Shown one piece after another: positions 21,651 to 31,042 of a DNA stretch of 64,000 nucleotides. The notes under the pieces are model-generated. The model worked only from the letters and a program-made list of their open reading frames with translations. It was not told the origin of the DNA and made no database searches. How positions within the stretch are numbered: the first letter of the stretch is position 1; the number at the start of each line of letters is the position of its first letter. The position numbers and the translations under genes were made by a program. The DNA is from Lysobacterales bacterium (GTDB taxonomy: Bacteria; Pseudomonadota; Gammaproteobacteria; Xanthomonadales; SZUA-36). The stretch is from NCBI GenBank assembly GCA_013042915.1, contig JABDPF010000034.1, positions 33,106-97,105 on the forward strand, read 5' to 3'.

Positions 21651-21778
21651 TGGCTGCCGAGTATGCCGGTCAGCAGGAAGGCCACGAAAACGGCGACAGC
21701 CACTGCGGCCAGCACCAGTGCGGTGCGCACCGCCCGCTTGCGGCGCTTCTGCAAATTATCCTGGGGCGCGGCGGTCAT
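21647..21778 (-). CDS. cytochrome oxidase small assembly protein (43 aa)
   Basis: I found this short gene by translating the gap between coxA and ctaG. It encodes 43 residues: a hydrophilic, basic N-terminus (QDNLQKRRKRAVR) and one membrane span (TALVLAAVAVAVFVAFLLTG) ending in ILGSQ. Its ATG lies 10 nt after the coxA stop, with AGCAAGG upstream, and its stop overlaps the ctaG start. Single-span proteins of this size at this place are known in proteobacterial cox operons and are annotated as small assembly proteins. Automatic annotation often misses them. Confidence 0.8.
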   Translation of the reverse strand: MTAAPQDNLQKRRKRAVRTALVLAAVAVAVFVAFLLTGILGSQ

Positions 21779-21788
21779 CACCTTGCTC

Positions 21789-23420
21789 TCAGTGCCTGCT
21801 GTGGGCGTGCGCGATGGTCGTCTCGTCGATCACCGGCGGCGTATCGAAGGTGTGGTACGGAGCCGGCGAGGGTAAAGTCCATTCGAGCCCCTTGGCGCCT
21901 TCCCAGACCTGGGCGGTCGCTTTTTGCCGGCTCTTGTACACGCAGTGCACGATCACGCCGACAAAAATCAGCTGTGAGGCGCCGAAGATAAAGCCACCAA
22001 TGGAAGAGATCATGTTGAAATCCGCGAATTGGGTGGAGTAATCCGGAATGCGTCGCGGCATGCCGGCCAGGCCCAGGTAGTGCTGCGGGAAGAACAGGAT
22101 GTTCACCGAGATCGCCGACACCCAGAAGTGGATCTTGCCCCATGTCTCGGAGTACATGTGCCCGGTCCACTTCGGCAGCCAGTAATAGGCCCCCGCCATG
22201 AGAGCGAACACCGAACCCGGAACGAGCACATAGTGGAAATGGGCCACCACGAAATACGTGTCGTGGTATTGCAGGTCCACCGAGGCGATCGCCAGCATCA
22301 GGCCGGAGAGCCCGCCGATCGTGAACAGCACCACGAAGGCGATGGCGAAGAGCATCGGTGTCTCGAAGGTCATCGAACCCTTCCACATCGTGCTCACCCA
22401 GTTGAAGACCTTTACCCCCGTGGGCACCGCGATCAGCATCGTGGCGTACATGAAGAACAGCGCGCCGGTGAGCGGCATGCCGACGGTAAACATGTGGTGC
22501 GCCCACACGATGAACGAGAGGAACGCAATCGACGCGGTGGCGTATACCATCGCCGAGTAGCCGAACAGCGGCTTGCGCGCGAAAGTCGGGATGATCTCCG
22601 ATACCACGCCGAAAGCCGGCAGGATCATGATGTAGACCTCGGGATGGCCAAAGAACCAGAAAATGTGCTGGAACATCACCGGGTCACCGCCACCCGCGGC
22701 GTTGAAGAAGCTGGTGCCGAAGAAGTGGTCGGTCAACAGCATCGTGACGGCCCCGGCCAGCACCGGCATCACCATGATCAGCAGGAAGGCCGTGATCAGC
22801 CAGGTCCAAACGAAGAGCGGCATCCGCAGCAGCGTCATGCCCGGAGCGCGCAGGTTCAGGATGGTCGCGATCACGTTGATGGAACCCATGATCGAGGAAA
22901 TGCCCATCATGTGGACCGCGAACACCACGAAGGCGAAGCTCTGCCCGCCCTGCAGGCTGAGTGGGGGATACAGGGTCCAGCCGGCCGCCGGGCCGCCCGA
23001 GTCCATGAACAGCGTGCTCAGCAGCATGGTGAAGGCGAACGGCAGAATCCAGAAGCTCCAGTTGTTCATTCGGGGCAGCGCCATGTCCGGCGCGCCGATC
23101 ATCATCGGGAGCATCCAGTTGGCAAAGCCGACCCAGGCCGGCATGACCGCGCCAAAGACCATGATCAGCGCGTGCATCGTGGTCATCTGGTTGAAAAATT
23201 CCGGTTCGACCAGCTGCAGGCCCGGCATGAACAGTTCGGCGCGAATGATCATCGCCATGCTGCCGCCGATGAAGAACATCAACAGCGAAAACACCAGGTA
23301 CAGTGTACCGATGTCCTTGTGGTTGGTCGTGTACAGCCAGCGCGCGAGCCCTCGGGGCTTATCGTGGTGGTGATCGTCGTGTGCCGGTGTATCGTGGCTC
23401 AGGGTGGTCTCCATACTCAT
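21789..23420 (-). CDS. coxA: cytochrome c oxidase subunit I (aa3 type)
   Basis: Catalytic subunit holding haem a and the haem a3-CuB centre, 543 residues and about 12 spans. Visible motifs are the low-spin haem His region TTMHALIMVFGAVMP, the CuB His plus cross-linked Tyr in WFFGHPEVYIMILP, the His-His pair in IVWAHHMFTVG, the K-channel region after it, and HDTYFVVAHFHYVL with the a3 and a ligands. The N-terminus carries a His/Asp-rich stretch (HDTPAHDDHHHDK), perhaps metal-binding. It is third-last of the coxB-coxA-small-ctaG-coxC run. Confidence 0.98.
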   Translation of the reverse strand: MSMETTLSHDTPAHDDHHHDKPRGLARWLYTTNHKDIGTLYLVFSLLMFFIGGSMAMIIRAELFMPGLQLVEPEFFNQMTTMHALIMVFGAVMPAWVGFANWMLPMMIGAPDMALPRMNNWSFWILPFAFTMLLSTLFMDSGGPAAGWTLYPPLSLQGGQSFAFVVFAVHMMGISSIMGSINVIATILNLRAPGMTLLRMPLFVWTWLITAFLLIMVMPVLAGAVTMLLTDHFFGTSFFNAAGGGDPVMFQHIFWFFGHPEVYIMILPAFGVVSEIIPTFARKPLFGYSAMVYATASIAFLSFIVWAHHMFTVGMPLTGALFFMYATMLIAVPTGVKVFNWVSTMWKGSMTFETPMLFAIAFVVLFTIGGLSGLMLAIASVDLQYHDTYFVVAHFHYVLVPGSVFALMAGAYYWLPKWTGHMYSETWGKIHFWVSAISVNILFFPQHYLGLAGMPRRIPDYSTQFADFNMISSIGGFIFGASQLIFVGVIVHCVYKSRQKATAQVWEGAKGLEWTLPSPAPYHTFDTPPVIDETTIAHAHSRH

Positions 23421-23431
23421 GATTCCTGCTG

Positions 23432-24310
23432 TTATTCGTTTTCGTAGGCGGTGGCGGAGGGCCGGGCCGGACTGGCCGCGAGGCGCGATACCGATTCCGG
23501 GTTCTGCTGCTCAAGGACCCATGCGTCGTACTCGGCGCGCGGCAGCACGTGCAGCACGATTGGCATGAAGCCGTGATCCCGACCGCACAGTTCGGCGCAT
23601 TGACCGCGGTAAATTCCGGGTTCCATGATTTCCGTCCAGGCCTCGTTGATGTAGCCGGGCACCGCGTCGCGTTTCCAGCCCAGCGCCGGGACCCACCAGG
23701 AGTGAATCACGTCGTCGGCCGTGATCAGGAACTTGATCTTGGTGTTGGCGGGCAAGACCAGCGGCTTGTCGACCTCCAGCAGGTAGTTATCTACTTCTTC
23801 CGGAGGCGTGCCGGACGCGAGGCGTCGCGCTGCGTTAGACTCAGGGTCCAGCGACGAGATGAAGCTGATACCGTCCTCAACGTATTCGTATTTCCAACGC
23901 CATTGGAACCCCGTGATTTTCACGGTCATCTCCGTCTCGGGAGCGACTTCCATGTTTACCAGGGCCCGGGTTGCAGGCACCGCCATCACGACGAGGATCA
24001 ATACCGGAATGACCGTCCATATGATTTCGGCCTTGGTGCTGTGCGTGAACTGGGCCGGATTGTAACCGCGTGATTTGCGGTGCAGGACGATCGACACGAA
24101 CATCGCGCTGAAAACGATGATGCCGATCACGATGCAGATCCAGAGCACCGTCATATGCAGCGAGTAGTTGATCGTCGACTGGGACGTTACGCCGCGCGTC
24201 ATGTTGATCTCGTTACCGGTGTAACCCGGCGCCGCGAGTAACAGCCAGGTCGCTGCGATGACGGCGGCCGCGACGGCCGCAACCACAATGAACGTATTCG
24301 GTTTCTTCAT
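23432..24310 (-). CDS. coxB: cytochrome c oxidase subunit II
   Basis: Electron-entry subunit with the binuclear CuA site, 292 residues. It has an N-terminal signal or membrane segment, a second pair of spans (LWICIVIGIIVFSAMFVSIV, IIWTVIPVLILVVMAVPATRAL), the aromatic GFQWRWKYEY patch and the complete CuA motif CAELCGRDHGFMPI, with the upstream His in ADDVIHSWWVPALG. No C-terminal haem c domain is present. The ATG at 24310 gives the standard length; the frame extends upstream without homology. It is the first gene of the oxidase operon. Confidence 0.97.
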   Translation of the reverse strand: MKKPNTFIVVAAVAAAVIAATWLLLAAPGYTGNEINMTRGVTSQSTINYSLHMTVLWICIVIGIIVFSAMFVSIVLHRKSRGYNPAQFTHSTKAEIIWTVIPVLILVVMAVPATRALVNMEVAPETEMTVKITGFQWRWKYEYVEDGISFISSLDPESNAARRLASGTPPEEVDNYLLEVDKPLVLPANTKIKFLITADDVIHSWWVPALGWKRDAVPGYINEAWTEIMEPGIYRGQCAELCGRDHGFMPIVLHVLPRAEYDAWVLEQQNPESVSRLAASPARPSATAYENE

Positions 24311-24619
24311 TGGAACCTCAAGTCTCAAGACCGGGCGCCATGGCGGCGCCACGCAAATTTTTCGCACTCTTTTGAGCCGAACACTCGGCCGTTGCTTTGG
24401 TGTCTTGGCGAGCCGCGTGGAGCCTTCAGATTCTCCAACGCCCCTGTCGCCAAACCCGCATATTATCCACGCTTCGCGGCCATGGGCAAGAAAAGCTTCG
24501 ATATTCACATGTTTATATGGTGCGAGACTGCGAGTAAACTGGCCGGATTTCATCCGGTCTAGCCGGTTTTAAGCCTGGCTACACCGGAATGATGAGACCA
24601 TGTCGCTAGGAGGTTTTGT
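24311..24619. promoter_or_regulatory. divergent control region between coxB and putA
   Basis: This 309-nt stretch has no gene. It contains a GC-rich hairpin close to coxB (GGCGCC, loop ATGGC, GGCGCC at 24334-24350) and a 6-bp hairpin close to putA (CCGGAT, loop TTC, ATCCGG at 24543-24557). The central part (about 24470-24540) is AT-richer and is the likely location of the promoters, but I cannot pick hexamers with confidence. AGGAGG at 24608-24613 is the putA ribosome-binding site. Confidence 0.5.
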
Positions 24620-27600
24620 GTGAGCGAGAGCGGTATTCGAGATTTCCTGATTTCTGAGCCTGCCGAGGGTGATACCCGGCGTCAGGCGGTCACCCGTCTC
24701 TATCATGCCGACGAAACAGAGGTGGTTTCCGAACTGTTGGCCGAGGTGGAGATGGACGCGGCCGTCCGGGAACGGGTCAGCCGTCGCGCCCAGGATCTCG
24801 TTCGCACGGTACGCGATCGCAAGGAGGAGCGCGGACTGTTGGATGCGTTCATGCAGCAGTACGATCTTTCCTCGGAAGAGGGCGTCGTGCTGATGTGCCT
24901 TGCCGAGGCCTTGCTGCGAATTCCCGACGACGATACCGCGGAAAAGCTGATCGCGGACAAATTGGGAGAGGCTGACTGGGAGTCGCATCTCGGAAAGAGC
25001 AGTTCGGTGCTCGTCAACGCCTCGACCTGGGGTTTGATGCTGACCGGCAAGCTGGTTGCGCTGTCCGAATCCGCGCAGACGAATTTGAAGTCCATTCTCA
25101 AACGCCTGGTCAATCGCAGTGGAGAGCCGATGGTGCGCACCGCCATTCGCCAGGCGATGAAGATCATGGGACACCAGTACGTGATGGGCCGCACCATCGA
25201 GGAAGCGCTGGACCGGTCGGAGGAAAAGCGCCACCGGCCTTACCGCCATTCTTTCGACATGCTTGGCGAGGCCGCGCTCACTGCCGAGGATACCGCGCGC
25301 TTCATGGAGGCCTATCGCAACGCAATCGAGGCGATCGGCCGGCGGGAACGGACGGATAGCGTCTTCGAGTCGCCCAGCATTTCCGTCAAGCTCTCGGCGC
25401 TGCATCCGAGGCTCGAGGAAAGCCAGCGCGACCGGGTACTGGCGGAATTGACTCCGCGCCTGCTTGAACTGGCCCAACTGGCCAAGTCCAACCGCATGGC
25501 GTTGACGGTCGACAGCGAGGAGGCCAACCGCCTGATGCTCCTTCTCGACGTGTTCGAGGCCGTTCTGCTGGAACCGTCCCTGGAGGGCTGGAACGGGCTG
25601 GGAATGGCGCTCCAGACCTACCAGACGCGTGCCCCGGCGGTGATCGACTTCCTCGCGGACCTCTCGCGGCGCTCGGGCCAGCGTATCCCGATTCGGCTCG
25701 TCAAGGGAGCCTACTGGGACAGTGAGATAAAGCACGCCCAGGTGGAGGGGCACGAGGGCTATCCGGTGTTTACCCGTAAGGCCAACACCGATGTCAGCTA
25801 CCTGGCCTGTGCGAGGAAAGTCCTGGCCGATCGCCAGGCTTTCTACCCGCAGTTCGCCACCCACAACGCCCACACCATCGCCGCCGTGACGGAAATGGCC
25901 GGGGACCGGCTGGATTACGAATTCCAGCGCCTGCACGGCATGGGCAAAGACCTCTACGGCGTGGTGATGAAGCAGCCGGGATTTCGGCACGCCTGCCGCG
26001 TTTACGCGCCGGTCGGACGGCACGAGGACCTGTTGCCCTACCTCGTCAGGCGCCTGTTGGAAAACGGCTCCAACACGTCTTTCGTCAACCGCATTTCCGA
26101 CGAGTCGATGCCCGTTGAGTCTGTTGCTGAAGACCCCTTGCAAAAGGTCGCCCAGACGCGGCCGGTGCCGCATCCGGCCATCCCTTTGCCGCGAGATCTC
26201 TACGGACCCGATCGGCTGAATTCGTCTGGTGTCAATCTCGATGACCCGAGCGAGGTCAATCGCCTGGCGGACCGGATGCAGTCGTTTGCGAGCTCACGCT
26301 GGGATGTCGAGCCCCTCTTGGCCGACGCCTTGAAACCGGGGGTGGCCCCCAACCACGATGACAACGTGAATCCGGGGAACGTCTCCGACGTGCTGGGCCA
26401 CATTCGCGCCACCACGACCGGGGAAGTCGAAGCGGCGGTCGCTGCTGCACAGCACTACCAGCCCGAATGGGATCGCCTGGGCGGTGCCCGCCGTGCCGAT
26501 CTCTTGGAGCGGGCGGCGGATCTTGTCGAGGCCAGGCAGCCGGAGTTCATGGTGCTGCTCATGCGCGAGGCGGGAAAAACAGCACATGATGCCATTTCGG
26601 AGATCCGCGAAACCGTCGATTTTCTGCGCTATTACGCCCTGCAGGCGCGATTGCACTTCGATGCGCCCCGCCGCATGCCCGGCCCGACCGGGGAGACGAA
26701 CGACCTCAGCCTGCACGGTCGTGGCGTTTTTGCCTGTATCAGCCCCTGGAATTTCCCGCTGGCGATCTTTACCGGACAGGTCAGCGCGGCGCTGGCCGCC
26801 GGCAACGCCGTGTTGGCCAAGCCTGCCGATCAGACCCCGGCGATTGCCGCCCTGGCGGTTCGGGTCCTGCACGAGGCCGGCGTGCCGCGTGCCGCGCTGC
26901 AGTTTGTACCCGGAAGAGGTTCGGTGGTCGGTGCGGCCCTGACGTCGGACCCGCGCATCGCGGGTGTGGCCCTGACCGGTTCGATGGCTACAGCCCATCT
27001 CATCAACCGCGCGCTCGCCGCCCGCGACGCGCCCCTGGCGGCTTTTATCGCCGAGACCGGCGGTCAGAACGCCATGATCGTGGACAGTTCCGCCTTGCCC
27101 CAGCAAGTGGTCCAGGACGTCATTCGGAGCGCGTTCCACAGCGCAGGGCAACGTTGCTCGGCATTGCGCGTGCTCTACCTGCAATCAGACGTGGCCGACA
27201 CCATCCTGGAATTGCTCCGTGGTGCCATGCGCGAACTTGTCGTGGGTGACCCGCGCCTTCTGTCCACTGACATCGGCCCCGTCATCGACGAGCGAGCCCT
27301 GAAGGATCTGGAGGCTCACGCGTCTCGCATGGCCCAAGAGCACCGCCTGGTCGCGCGCAGCCCGCTGCCGCCCGGACTGGATGGCCACTACATGGCGCCG
27401 TGCGCCTTTGAGATCGAATCGATCGCGGTGCTCGAGGAAGAAAACTTCGGACCCGTACTGCACGTCGTGCGGTATCGCTCGCGAGATCTCGACCGGGTGA
27501 TCGACGAAATCAACGCTACCGGCTTCGGGCTCACGGTTGGCGTGCACAGCCGCATCGACCATACCCAGCGTTACATCGCGGGCCGCGTGCGGGCGGGTAA

Positions 27601-27790
27601 CTGTTATATTAACCGCAACATCATCGGGGCGGTCGTCGGCGTGCAACCGTTTGGTGGCGAGAATCTTTCCGGAACCGGTCCGAAAGCGGGTGGTCCACAT
27701 TACATGCACCGTTTTTCCACGGAGCGGACACTTACCGTAAACACGGCGGCGGTCGGGGGTAATGCCAACCTCCTGGACCTCAACGACTGA
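24620..27790 (+). CDS. putA: bifunctional proline dehydrogenase / P5C dehydrogenase
   Basis: Oxidises proline to glutamate in two steps: an FAD-dependent TIM-barrel proline dehydrogenase, then an NAD-dependent glutamate-semialdehyde dehydrogenase. The 1056 residues start with the helical arm, then PRODH motifs (SVKLSALHPR, RLVKGAYWDSEIKHAQ, HNAHTIAAV), then the ALDH half with ISPWNFPLAIFTGQ, FIAETGGQNAM and catalytic Cys (C846) in SAGQRCSALRVL. It lacks the N-terminal ribbon-helix-helix DNA-binding domain of the 1320-residue E. coli protein, so it cannot autoregulate in that way. GTG start with a strong AGGAGG six bases upstream. Confidence 0.97.
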   Translation: MSESGIRDFLISEPAEGDTRRQAVTRLYHADETEVVSELLAEVEMDAAVRERVSRRAQDLVRTVRDRKEERGLLDAFMQQYDLSSEEGVVLMCLAEALLRIPDDDTAEKLIADKLGEADWESHLGKSSSVLVNASTWGLMLTGKLVALSESAQTNLKSILKRLVNRSGEPMVRTAIRQAMKIMGHQYVMGRTIEEALDRSEEKRHRPYRHSFDMLGEAALTAEDTARFMEAYRNAIEAIGRRERTDSVFESPSISVKLSALHPRLEESQRDRVLAELTPRLLELAQLAKSNRMALTVDSEEANRLMLLLDVFEAVLLEPSLEGWNGLGMALQTYQTRAPAVIDFLADLSRRSGQRIPIRLVKGAYWDSEIKHAQVEGHEGYPVFTRKANTDVSYLACARKVLADRQAFYPQFATHNAHTIAAVTEMAGDRLDYEFQRLHGMGKDLYGVVMKQPGFRHACRVYAPVGRHEDLLPYLVRRLLENGSNTSFVNRISDESMPVESVAEDPLQKVAQTRPVPHPAIPLPRDLYGPDRLNSSGVNLDDPSEVNRLADRMQSFASSRWDVEPLLADALKPGVAPNHDDNVNPGNVSDVLGHIRATTTGEVEAAVAAAQHYQPEWDRLGGARRADLLERAADLVEARQPEFMVLLMREAGKTAHDAISEIRETVDFLRYYALQARLHFDAPRRMPGPTGETNDLSLHGRGVFACISPWNFPLAIFTGQVSAALAAGNAVLAKPADQTPAIAALAVRVLHEAGVPRAALQFVPGRGSVVGAALTSDPRIAGVALTGSMATAHLINRALAARDAPLAAFIAETGGQNAMIVDSSALPQQVVQDVIRSAFHSAGQRCSALRVLYLQSDVADTILELLRGAMRELVVGDPRLLSTDIGPVIDERALKDLEAHASRMAQEHRLVARSPLPPGLDGHYMAPCAFEIESIAVLEEENFGPVLHVVRYRSRDLDRVIDEINATGFGLTVGVHSRIDHTQRYIAGRVRAGNCYINRNIIGAVVGVQPFGGENLSGTGPKAGGPHYMHRFSTERTLTVNTAAVGGNANLLDLND

Positions 27791-27805
27791 CCAGGGAACA
27801 CAGAC

Positions 27806-29542
27806 TTGTACCAGCAGTTTTTCGGCTTGAGCGAAGCGCCGTTTTCCATCACCCCGGATCCGGCCTTCGTTTACCTCAGCCCCGAGCACCGGGATGCCCT
27901 GGCGCATCTGTTATATGGGGTCGGGCAGGGTGGCGCGGGCGGCTTCGTGCAATTGACCGGCGAAGTGGGTACCGGCAAGACCACGCTGTGCCGTTGCCTG
28001 CTGCAACAACTACCCGAGGACACCCACGCGGCGCTGGTGCTCAATCCGCTGCTGACCCCGGCGGAACTGCTGGCCACGATATGCGAGGAACTCGGCATTG
28101 ACACCGACGGTATCGCCCACAGCAACAAGGCGATGGTCGATGCGCTCAATGCCTATCTGCTGGCGCAGCATGCGCGCGGACACCGCGTCGTCGTGGTGAT
28201 CGACGAGGCTCAGAATCTGAGTCCCGAATCGCTGGAACAGGTCCGCCTGTTGACCAACCTGGAAACCACCAAGGAGAAGCTGCTGCAAATGGTGCTATTG
28301 GGCCAACCCGAACTGCGCCAGCTGCTACAGCGGCAGAACCTGCGCCAGTTGGCGCAGCGCATCACGGCCCGTTATCACCTGCAACCGCTCGGCCCCGAGG
28401 ACACTCGCGCGTACGTGCGCCACCGGATGATGGTGGCGGGGGCGCAGCGCAGCCCCTTCAGCCGTTCCGCCCTTCGCGCCCTCTATCAGCGTTCGGCCGG
28501 GGTGCCGCGCCTGATCAATATCATCGCGGACCGGGCCCTGGCCGGCGCTTACGCGCGCGAGTCGTCCCGGGTGACTGCGCGCCTCGTGCACGCGGCCGCC
28601 GATGAGGTCCAGCCCAGCGAGAAACGCGTGCGCACGAATCCTTGGCGGACGGGTGCGGCGGCCCTGGCCGGGCTGGCGCTGGTCGTCGTCAGCCTTGTGC
28701 TCTGGGGCCCGGCGTGGCTCGAACCAGCGGCGGGTCTCGGCGATACGGCAAGGCAACCCTCGGAACCTCGCACGAGCGATCGCAGCGAGTCCCTGGTGGC
28801 CGATCCAATAGCGGGATCGGGCGATGTGTCGCAGATCGTGCAGCCAGCGGGTCCGGCCCTCGCCATGGAGGAAACGCCCGTTGGCGGGCCGGCGCCCGGC
28901 CTGCAGGCGATCGCCGATGAGCCCCCGACGGTCGAGGATCTCCTGGACGAGGAATGGCTGGACCTGCAGCACGTTGCGGCGTGGCGCTCATTGGCGCGCA
29001 CGTGGCAACGCTCTGGGGATGCCGATGCGATCAAGGCCGCCTGTAACGGCATGCCGGGAACGGGTTTTGCCTGCCTGCGCGATTCGGGCAGCTGGTCCCG
29101 AATCCGTCAACTGGGCTTGCCGGTCCTGTTGGTGTTGCGCGGGGAGGGTGACCGCCTGTTGCTGCTGACCGGCCTGGAAGGTGACTCGGCGCAAGTGGGC
29201 GCGCTTTCCGGTTCGCGCACAGTGCTGCGCAGCCGCATTGAGGATCAATGGTTGGGCGATTACGTGCTGGCCTGGCCGCAGGCGCCGGATTGGCCGTCCG
29301 AGATTCGCCGGGGCGACAGCGGCTCCGCGGTCGAGATCGTCACCCGAATGGCGTCTTTGGGAAATCCACCGTGGCGAGGAGGCAACCGTTTCGACGAAGG
29401 CTTCGAAGCCTGGGTGCTGGAGTTCCAGCGCCGTCATGGACTGCAGGCGGACGGTATCATCGGCCCCCACACACTGGTCCACCTGATCGCTCCCACCATC
29501 ACCGAACCCCGACTGGGTGTCGGCAGCGAAGAGGACAGCTAG
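27806..29542 (+). CDS. gspA: ExeA/GspA-type AAA ATPase with peptidoglycan-binding domain
   Basis: In Aeromonas ExeA, with ExeB, helps insert the type II secretin through the cell wall. The 578 residues open with the family-typical YQQFFGLSEAPFSITPDPAF, then Walker A GEVGTGKTTLC, Walker B VVVIDEAQNLS, an AAA lid, one membrane span near residues 275-300 (GAAALAGLALVVVSLVLWG), a periplasmic linker, a C39-like domain (AACNGMPGTGFACLR onwards) and a C-terminal PG_binding_1 domain (FQRRHGLQADGIIGPHTLVHL). The start is TTG at 27806, 15 nt after putA. No other type II secretion genes are in the window. Confidence 0.9.
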   Translation: MYQQFFGLSEAPFSITPDPAFVYLSPEHRDALAHLLYGVGQGGAGGFVQLTGEVGTGKTTLCRCLLQQLPEDTHAALVLNPLLTPAELLATICEELGIDTDGIAHSNKAMVDALNAYLLAQHARGHRVVVVIDEAQNLSPESLEQVRLLTNLETTKEKLLQMVLLGQPELRQLLQRQNLRQLAQRITARYHLQPLGPEDTRAYVRHRMMVAGAQRSPFSRSALRALYQRSAGVPRLINIIADRALAGAYARESSRVTARLVHAAADEVQPSEKRVRTNPWRTGAAALAGLALVVVSLVLWGPAWLEPAAGLGDTARQPSEPRTSDRSESLVADPIAGSGDVSQIVQPAGPALAMEETPVGGPAPGLQAIADEPPTVEDLLDEEWLDLQHVAAWRSLARTWQRSGDADAIKAACNGMPGTGFACLRDSGSWSRIRQLGLPVLLVLRGEGDRLLLLTGLEGDSAQVGALSGSRTVLRSRIEDQWLGDYVLAWPQAPDWPSEIRRGDSGSAVEIVTRMASLGNPPWRGGNRFDEGFEAWVLEFQRRHGLQADGIIGPHTLVHLIAPTITEPRLGVGSEEDS

Positions 29543-29544
29543 GC

Positions 29545-30324
29545 ATGTCAATGCTCCTGGAAGCACTCCGGAAATCGGAAGCGCAGCGTCACATGGGCAA
29601 GGCGCCCGACATCCACTCCCCCGACGATCATCGTCCGTCGGCTGCAGCCGATCGCAAGGCCCCATGGATTACGGTGGCGTTGATAGCGGTGGCGGCTATT
29701 GCGATCACCTACCTCGTTTGGGACCAGTACCGCGCGCCTGAGGGCTTGCTCACCGCGCAGGAGCCCCGGGACACCGTCTCCGACTCCCCGGCGGTTGCCC
29801 AGCGTCCCGCCAGCCCTGATTCGCAACGAGCGTCCGCCGACGACGAAGGGCGCCCGGTCACTCCTGTTGAGACGTATCGTGCCGAGCCGGCAGAGGGGCG
29901 GGAAGCAGCCGGTACAGAAGATCAGCGCGAAGCGCTGGCAAACTCCTTCGAGCAGTATTCGGCACCTGGGGCTGACGCGACGGCGCCTGTCACCGGCGAT
30001 ACCGCGAGCACGACGGCGCCAACCACCAGGGCCGGTCTGGCGCGCGGCATCGTGGCCCGCACGGCGCCTCGCCAAGCCGACGAGGAACCGCCGGCCCAGG
30101 GCGCCGTCAGCTACTGGGAACTGCCGCAGAATGTCCGCGACGCCATGCCGGATTTCAACATCACCGTGATGGTTTATGCCGAGCGTCCGGAAGACCGGTT
30201 CCTGCTGATGAACGGCACGCGCATGATGGAAAAAGAGCAGGTCGAAGGGGTGCGACTTGAGAAGATACGCCGTAACGCTGCGGTGTTCCGGTTCCGGAAT
30301 TATTTGTTCACGGTGGAGGGCTGA
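29545..30324 (+). CDS. gspB: general secretion pathway protein B (ExeB-like)
   Basis: Partner of the ExeA-like ATPase. The 259 residues have the conserved cytoplasmic start MSMLLEALRKSEAQRHMGK, one membrane span (WITVALIAVAAIAITYLVW), a long Pro/Ala/Thr/Glu-rich, probably disordered periplasmic stretch (about residues 60-180), and the C-terminal GspB domain (LPQNVRDAMPDFNITVMVYA, RFLLMNGTRMMEKEQ, FRFRNYLFTV). The ATG is 2 nt past the gspA stop, so the pair is coupled. Confidence 0.9.
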   Translation: MSMLLEALRKSEAQRHMGKAPDIHSPDDHRPSAAADRKAPWITVALIAVAAIAITYLVWDQYRAPEGLLTAQEPRDTVSDSPAVAQRPASPDSQRASADDEGRPVTPVETYRAEPAEGREAAGTEDQREALANSFEQYSAPGADATAPVTGDTASTTAPTTRAGLARGIVARTAPRQADEEPPAQGAVSYWELPQNVRDAMPDFNITVMVYAERPEDRFLLMNGTRMMEKEQVEGVRLEKIRRNAAVFRFRNYLFTVEG

Positions 30325-30330
30325 GCCTTC

Positions 30331-31038
30331 TTGAGCGGCGGAATCGTAACGCAGTGGTCGCAACACGCGACGCGTCCACCCTTTGCGATCATTGGCCTGT
30401 TCCTGCTGTGCCTGTTTTTCTACGTGGTTTACGCCGGCCTGAGTCCGCTGATGCAGCAGGCCCTGATCGACATGGGCGGCATGGAGCCGGCCGTAGTTTC
30501 CGGTTTGCTTGCGCAGCCACCGTCGACCTGGTGGAGCGCGCCCGCACTGAGCCTTCTGACGGCCTTGCTGCTGCACGACAGCTGGTTGCATTTGCTCGGA
30601 AACCTGGTCTACCTGTGGGTGTTCGGTATCAAGGTCGAACAACGGCTTGGCTCGCTGGGGATGATCGCCATTTTCCTGGCCGGCGGCGCGCTGGCCAATC
30701 TGATCGTTGCGCTGCGCCTGCCTGAACTCACCAGCCCCATTATCGGCGCCAGTGGTGCGGTCTCGGCCGTGATCGGGGCGTACCTGGGGCTGTTTCCGAG
30801 GCGACACATCGGTTTGTTCATTCCGTTGGGGCTCTATCTGCAGTTCGCCCGTGTGCCGGCCCTGTTCGTAATCGGCTCCTGGTTTACGCTGCAGTTGCTT
30901 TACACCGCCTTTGGCCCCATAAATGCTGCTGTAGCCTGGTGGACCCACCTGGCCGGATTTGCTCTGGGAATCAGCCTGGCCCTGGCCGCGCGTGGCATCG
31001 CGCTCCTGCGTCACCAGGCCGGACCCACAACACGGTGA
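30331..31038 (+). CDS. rhomboid family intramembrane serine protease
   Basis: A six-span membrane protein of 235 residues. The catalytic Ser lies in IIGASGAVSAVIGAY and the catalytic His in WWTHLAGFALGI. The conserved HLLGNLVYLWVFG segment supplies the oxyanion-region His and Asn. The layout matches secretase-type bacterial rhomboids without the AarA/GlpG cytosolic extension. The start is TTG at 30331, 6 nt after gspB, so it could be cotranscribed with gspAB. Substrates are unknown. Confidence 0.88.
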   Translation: MSGGIVTQWSQHATRPPFAIIGLFLLCLFFYVVYAGLSPLMQQALIDMGGMEPAVVSGLLAQPPSTWWSAPALSLLTALLLHDSWLHLLGNLVYLWVFGIKVEQRLGSLGMIAIFLAGGALANLIVALRLPELTSPIIGASGAVSAVIGAYLGLFPRRHIGLFIPLGLYLQFARVPALFVIGSWFTLQLLYTAFGPINAAVAWWTHLAGFALGISLALAARGIALLRHQAGPTTR

Positions 31039-31042
31039 GGAC

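Noticed and set aside
22029..23447. 472-codon open frame on the plus strand opposite coxA
   Set aside because: Composition dominated by Arg, His and Glu repeats from the complement of hydrophobic codons; coxA is unquestionable on the other strand.
24569..26173. 534-codon open frame on the minus strand opposite putA
   Set aside because: It is fully antisense to a conserved enzyme, has no similarity I recognise, and its residues (rich in His, Arg, Gln, Val) are what a GC-rich genome gives opposite a real gene.
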